A stretch of 64,000 nucleotides of DNA from Bryum argenteum (Eukaryota; Streptophyta; Bryopsida; Bryales; Bryaceae): NCBI GenBank assembly GCA_037043015.1, contig CM073325.1, positions 1,552,501 through 1,616,500 on the forward strand, in the 5' to 3' direction. The notes below the pieces were generated by a model. It ran no database searches and was not told the DNA's origin. It worked only from the letters and a program-made list of their open reading frames with translations. How positions within the stretch are numbered: position 1 is the stretch's first letter; each line of letters begins with the position of its first letter. Of the stretch, positions 59,998 to 64,000 are shown in pieces. Position numbers and translations under genes: made by a program.

Positions 59998-62900
59998 ATG
60001 AACATAGCTCAAGTCCAATCTGTCCCAGACGAAGAAGCCACGCCAACTCCGCTTCATTCTCCACCAACTCGATCCCTTGATGAGACTGAACTCTTACATG
60101 ACAGTGGCAGAAGTGCTCAAGACATGGGCAACGGAGTTCAAGAGGAAAGTCCAGTGGAAACTGACTTTGAACCTCAACCCATGCACGATCGCGATAAAGA
60201 CGTCTCTCATTCTGAAGATGAAGAACCTCCACTGCCGGGAAGTGTCAACGTCGGGATCGTCCACATGCCCCCTCATCTCCAAAACAAAGATCCCGACTGG
60301 AGTGCGAATGAAATGCGAATGATTCACAAGAGTGATTCAATCGCCATAATCAACAGGTTGCGATACAAGCCTGCAAAAAAGTCACGCATGCTAATTCCAT
60401 TGTGTCGTCTTGTTTGTTACCCTAAAATTCGACCTATCTCCGAACAAGACGTCAGAAAGTTGGAGAATGAGTTCAACAAAGGCTACCGCGAAGGCGACCG
60501 GGTCATATACGTTTCTCCCTTCGACAGAAAAGGGAGAGAGAAGATGATTGACGACGGAGATGCAGTGTGGTCAGATCCACTTTGGAAATCTGCAAATGAA
60601 GAGTTCGAGAAGGTGTTGCTGTCCGATCCGGATCTTCAAGACCTAAGTGGTAAGTACTTTTACGTGTACGAAGGTAACCACTGTGTTACGGCGTGGATGC
60701 GTCACATCCAAAGGTACCATAAGATGGATCCTTCGTGGCACATCTCCGTGGATTGTATCGTACTTGATGCACGAGGAGAGAGCAACCTCTTGCTTGACGC
60801 TATGAACGACATAAATTGGTGAGTCACTCTCATATGTTTCAAATACAATTGAATTGTATTCTACATATCTTCAATATCTCTCATGTTTCATCCGACTGTG
60901 CAGGTCTACTGAACATGACCATGTCGAAGACGGTTTGTGTGCGAAATTGCAGCGCATGAGGAAGTTTGGAAAATTGAAACTCGAGGATTTCAAGGATCTG
61001 ATATCTCCTGAGGATTACAGAATTTGCAAGAACGCTAACGCAAAAAAAGATACTTGGTATCCTGTAACTGTTGACGTTTTTGTAAAGTTCTTATACGCGG
61101 TAAGTTGGGATCAAAGTGTCTCACTTTTGATTATTTCTGTTTGGTTCTACACAACATATTAATCAGCTTATATGTTATACAGAGGAGATTAGCAAAAGCA
61201 TCAGATGACGCTGAAACAAATTACTACGCCACCGTCCCAAAGGAGAAACAAACGGGACCCGGAGTATGGAGTGCCATGGATAATGCAATCAAGGCTGAAA
61301 TCAAGTCCATTTGAGGCAAAAACTTCGACAAGATGGTCGCTGTGGCAAACCATAAACTTGGGAAAGTATTTGCGAAGGAGGTAAAAAATTTATCCCTTTC
61401 AAGTATATATGACTATATTTGTATTCATGATTCATAACTCGACTCTTACTTATGAATTTCATGTGCAGATTTATTCCCATTACAGCAAGAATCTGAAACC
61501 CGATATGACAATCGATCGCTTACAAATGGTTGCTACTACAAATGTTCATTGCGATTTCAAGGGAAAGTGGCTCCAATGGTGGAACTCATCAGACGAAGTT
61601 CGACGATCTTTTCGCTTCCCGAAGGAACGTCCAATGAAAGATAAAGCTCTGGTGGCATTTCTGCATCGCGCATCTCTTTGGGCACAGGTATCTTTACTTA
61701 ACTCCACGTGTTGTTTAAGTTAGAATCCTTATGGTATTTTCATCATTAACTTGTTTTTCTTTCACAGCTCGAGCACTCACTACAGAGTGAATTGCAAAAC
61801 CTGATTGACAACGAGAACCTCAACATTGAGTGGTCTAGTGTTGTCCTAAAGCCATCTGAGTATGTGGAGAAGTGGAGGTTGCTCTTATGGGACAAGGCAT
61901 TCAACAACTATCTTGGTCCTAATGCAAGCCCAAAGTTCATCAAAGGCTCAGATCTTCAGAAGATTACGGGGGGCAAAGTAACAATTAAGCGGCTTCTGTT
62001 CCGGTAAGTTTCTAATGTACTCTTCACTATTAATAAAAATGGAACAACTTTTTCTATCTTCACTAACTGTGTTGTTCACATTTTTATAGGTACCTAAAAC
62101 AAGAGCTCGTTGCGAAAGGAGCATTAGCTTCGTTCTCCATTCCAATGGAGTTCGAGGACATTTCCGTCACGAATGATCCCCGCAGCTTTTTTTCCACAGC
62201 CCAGCAAGAACGGTTTACCAACTCCCAATTGACGACCGGTGGATGGTTCCTGGAGTGCGACGACAACTACGTGCACAAGGAGGAGAAGCATCTTCTTCGG
62301 AACCTTGCTTCTAACCCAGCTGACTCTGCACCGATGGACATTGACGACGATGACGATGACGACCTCTCCATTTTACCAGACGCACCTGATCCAATCTCTT
62401 CTCCTTCTTCACCAGTTGCAGTGCCCAAGTCCCGTGCAAACATGAAGCGACGCAACGCTGTTGCAGAGCCTGTTGTAGATCTTGAGCAAGAATCCGAAGA
62501 AAATGCTCCCCCCGGAGAGGACATTGCAGGGCCTGAAGATGCTGATCTGACTCAGGCTTCAGCGGGAGCGGCAATCAATACAATTCGACGCGGTGGAAGA
62601 TTGACTCAACTTTCTACAGGTGCACTTACGAATGCTGGGTCCCCACCTCAATCATTCACCGTTGACCACAACTCGCAGCAGTCCCCACGTCGTCTCAACC
62701 AGGGAATTTTCGCCAAACGCCCACTTCCGAAACCCAATCACATTGGTAGCAGCTTGTCGTCGAAAATATCTGTCACACTGCCAATGTATCTGGAGAAGGG
62801 GAACATTGGAGACTTGGTTCACCAGTCATCGAAGACTGCAAAATGGGATTCGCAAATCCTAGATATCGTCGAGCACATCAAGAAGGTATTATTTCGTATA

Positions 62901-63960
62901 CTTGTCATTCAAATTCACCTTATTACGTTTTGATGCTTGTAACTATATTAGCCACTACCTAATTGTTGACTTGTTTCTCAGATTGGAAAAGACCGTAAGT
63001 ACCCGTGTTCGGCAATGGAGTATGAACCAAAGCATCCAGGCATTGATCTCATTTTTGCAGATGCTCCCGAGAACCTGCCCGTACCGGGTGTGTCGCCAAC
63101 AGAAATTCCATCCTGAAACCGGCGTGACAAAACCTACTTTGAGAGCCTCTTCGTATTTGCCGCGTATCATTTGACAGACGTTGGAGCCATTCTTCTGATG
63201 CATCCAAAATGTCGGAGAATCGAGCGCACTCTCGATGCCGAGTCCCATACATATAGTTTTCGTCTTGTTCGAGACTGGTGGGGATATAATCCCCTTCCTA
63301 TGGCATCTACCGTACCAAAACCGAAAGAGGTACGTATCATAATCTAATTTTCAATTTCGCAATTCATGGTAATTGCCTTCTTTGCATCTATATTAATGTA
63401 TCTATACTTGTGTTTTGCAGACTCACTGCTTCCATATCAAAGTGTATGTTCGCAAAGAGTTTGTTTCGAAGTTCCAAACTCGGCAAGTCGCACACGCATA
63501 CGCGGGTGTGGCAATCGTACCTGATGAGGAAGACCACCTCTGTAACTTTGCAGAGAAAGAAACCTTGCGTTATCGTCCGGACGGTACGCCCTGGCGAGGC
63601 TCACGAGAGAAGGACCCCTCCTTCATTCAGTGTTTTATCGATTGTCTCACGGACGAGGGGGGTATAGTGTTCGACTGGAGCGCAAGTACAGGTACTGTTT
63701 CCGTACACTCTACATTAGAATTTGTTTTCACATTTCGCATTTTTAACGTGGGCTTCCGATTTTGTAGGTGCATCTGTGATTGCTTGCGCGCGCTCCAACC
63801 GATACCTCATCGCTATGGAACCTGACGAAGAGATCTTTGATGGTGTACTCGCGGATTACAAGAACGGACCTTCCGGTGATGAGGAAAGTGGAGAATCAGC
63901 CCCCCCCCCCTGACTATGACTCTGACGAACCGGTCGTGAAGAAACCACGAAAGTTCATTG
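59998..63960 (+). pseudogene. ParB-like/DNA methyltransferase-like protein of element 1 (runs to window end)
   Basis: Exons: 59998-60818, 60904-61099, 61183-61380, 61469-61687, 61768-62003, 62090-62885, 62982-63329, 63421-63691, 63768-63960. All junctions are GT-AG with phases matching element 2. N-terminal 80 residues are acidic and Ser-rich. A conserved block begins VNVGIVHMPPHLQNKDPDWS, then VYEGNHCVTAW (about 224; Arg of the ParB-type GNHR replaced by Cys). The acidic DDDDDDD linker lies in exon 6. LIFADAPENLP is at about 850 and FDWSAST/GASVIACARSNR at about 1020-1040, an N4/N6 class-beta order with motif IV reading DAPE instead of [DNS]PP[YFW]. Lesions are TGA at about 61312 (Arg in element 2), TGA at about 63117 (Trp in element 2), and one extra C in a run at 63900-63910. 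Full length would be about 1170 residues. Confidence 0.82.
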
Positions 63961-64000
63961 GTGGGTATTACCATCTTGTATTCTCTTTTTCAATTTTAAA

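Larger units (their letters stand above)
30531..64000. mobile_element. Element 1: giant MULE-like transposon (right end outside window), interrupted
   Basis: The left terminus begins TGTGAGCG followed by degenerate AGCGGTG heptamers (30531-30570), as at the left end of element 2. Its own genes are the transposase remnant (30997-34766, -), accessory 1 (35278-35980, +), accessory 2 split into 36901-37101 and 59543-59854, and the ParB/methyltransferase-like gene from 59998. Gene order and orientation match element 2. The interval 37228-59258 is a satellite-like array containing nested element X. Without element X the visible part is about 13.4 kb. The right terminus and target duplication are not visible. 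Confidence 0.85.

Overview
The window looks like nuclear DNA from a land plant. It carries a split plastid-type metal ATPase (HMA1), a P-class pentatricopeptide (PPR) gene and a plant-type N-acetylglucosaminyltransferase II. All have GT-AG introns of roughly 60-400 bp (one exception) and lie in AT-rich intergenic DNA. The protein style and the dense DNA-transposon load fit a bryophyte or other early-diverging land plant, but the lineage is an inference. Homology calls come from reading the proteins and recalling the families; no search was run.

Layout. 1-2690: three tandem 0.8-0.9 kb repeat units rich in T/C. 5277-10498 (-): HMA1, 15 exons, reconstructed as an open 876-codon frame. 9830-11857 and 13696-16115: a direct segmental duplication of the HMA1 5' end (transit-peptide exon, part of exon 2, promoter). 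The PPR gene (12015-13602, -) lies between the copies and directly downstream of the second one, so it may have captured a plastid transit peptide. 17.7-18.6 kb: two small non-autonomous elements. 19344-20159 (+): an intronless Pro/Gly-rich membrane protein. 22983-24698 (-): GnTII, two exons with a GC-AG intron. 24.7-30.5 kb: intergenic, with two more copies of a TTAA-bounded MITE.

From 30.5 kb to the end is a three-level transposon nest. Element 1 starts at about 30531 and runs off the window. A satellite-like array inside it (unit about 467 bp; 37228-38051 and 58120-59258) was split by element X (38052-58119), which has an 8-bp target duplication GGACGAAG and GC-rich inverted termini. Element X was in turn split by element 2 (about 42994-56708), a second, complete-length copy of the element 1 family.

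The element 1/2 family carries four genes. On the minus strand is a MULE-like DDE transposase with N-terminal zinc-finger-like motifs and a C-terminal SWIM motif. Head to head with it on the plus strand is a small protein with a lysine-rich nuclear-import-like signal (accessory 1). Next comes a two-exon acidic/basic protein (accessory 2). Last is a protein of about 1170 residues with a ParB-like motif and a C-terminal region laid out like a class-beta DNA N4/N6 methyltransferase. Both copies have disabling lesions at different sites, so the family was intact earlier. The ParB/methyltransferase cargo in a giant MULE-like element is the most unusual feature here. A role in countering host silencing or in marking element DNA is speculation.
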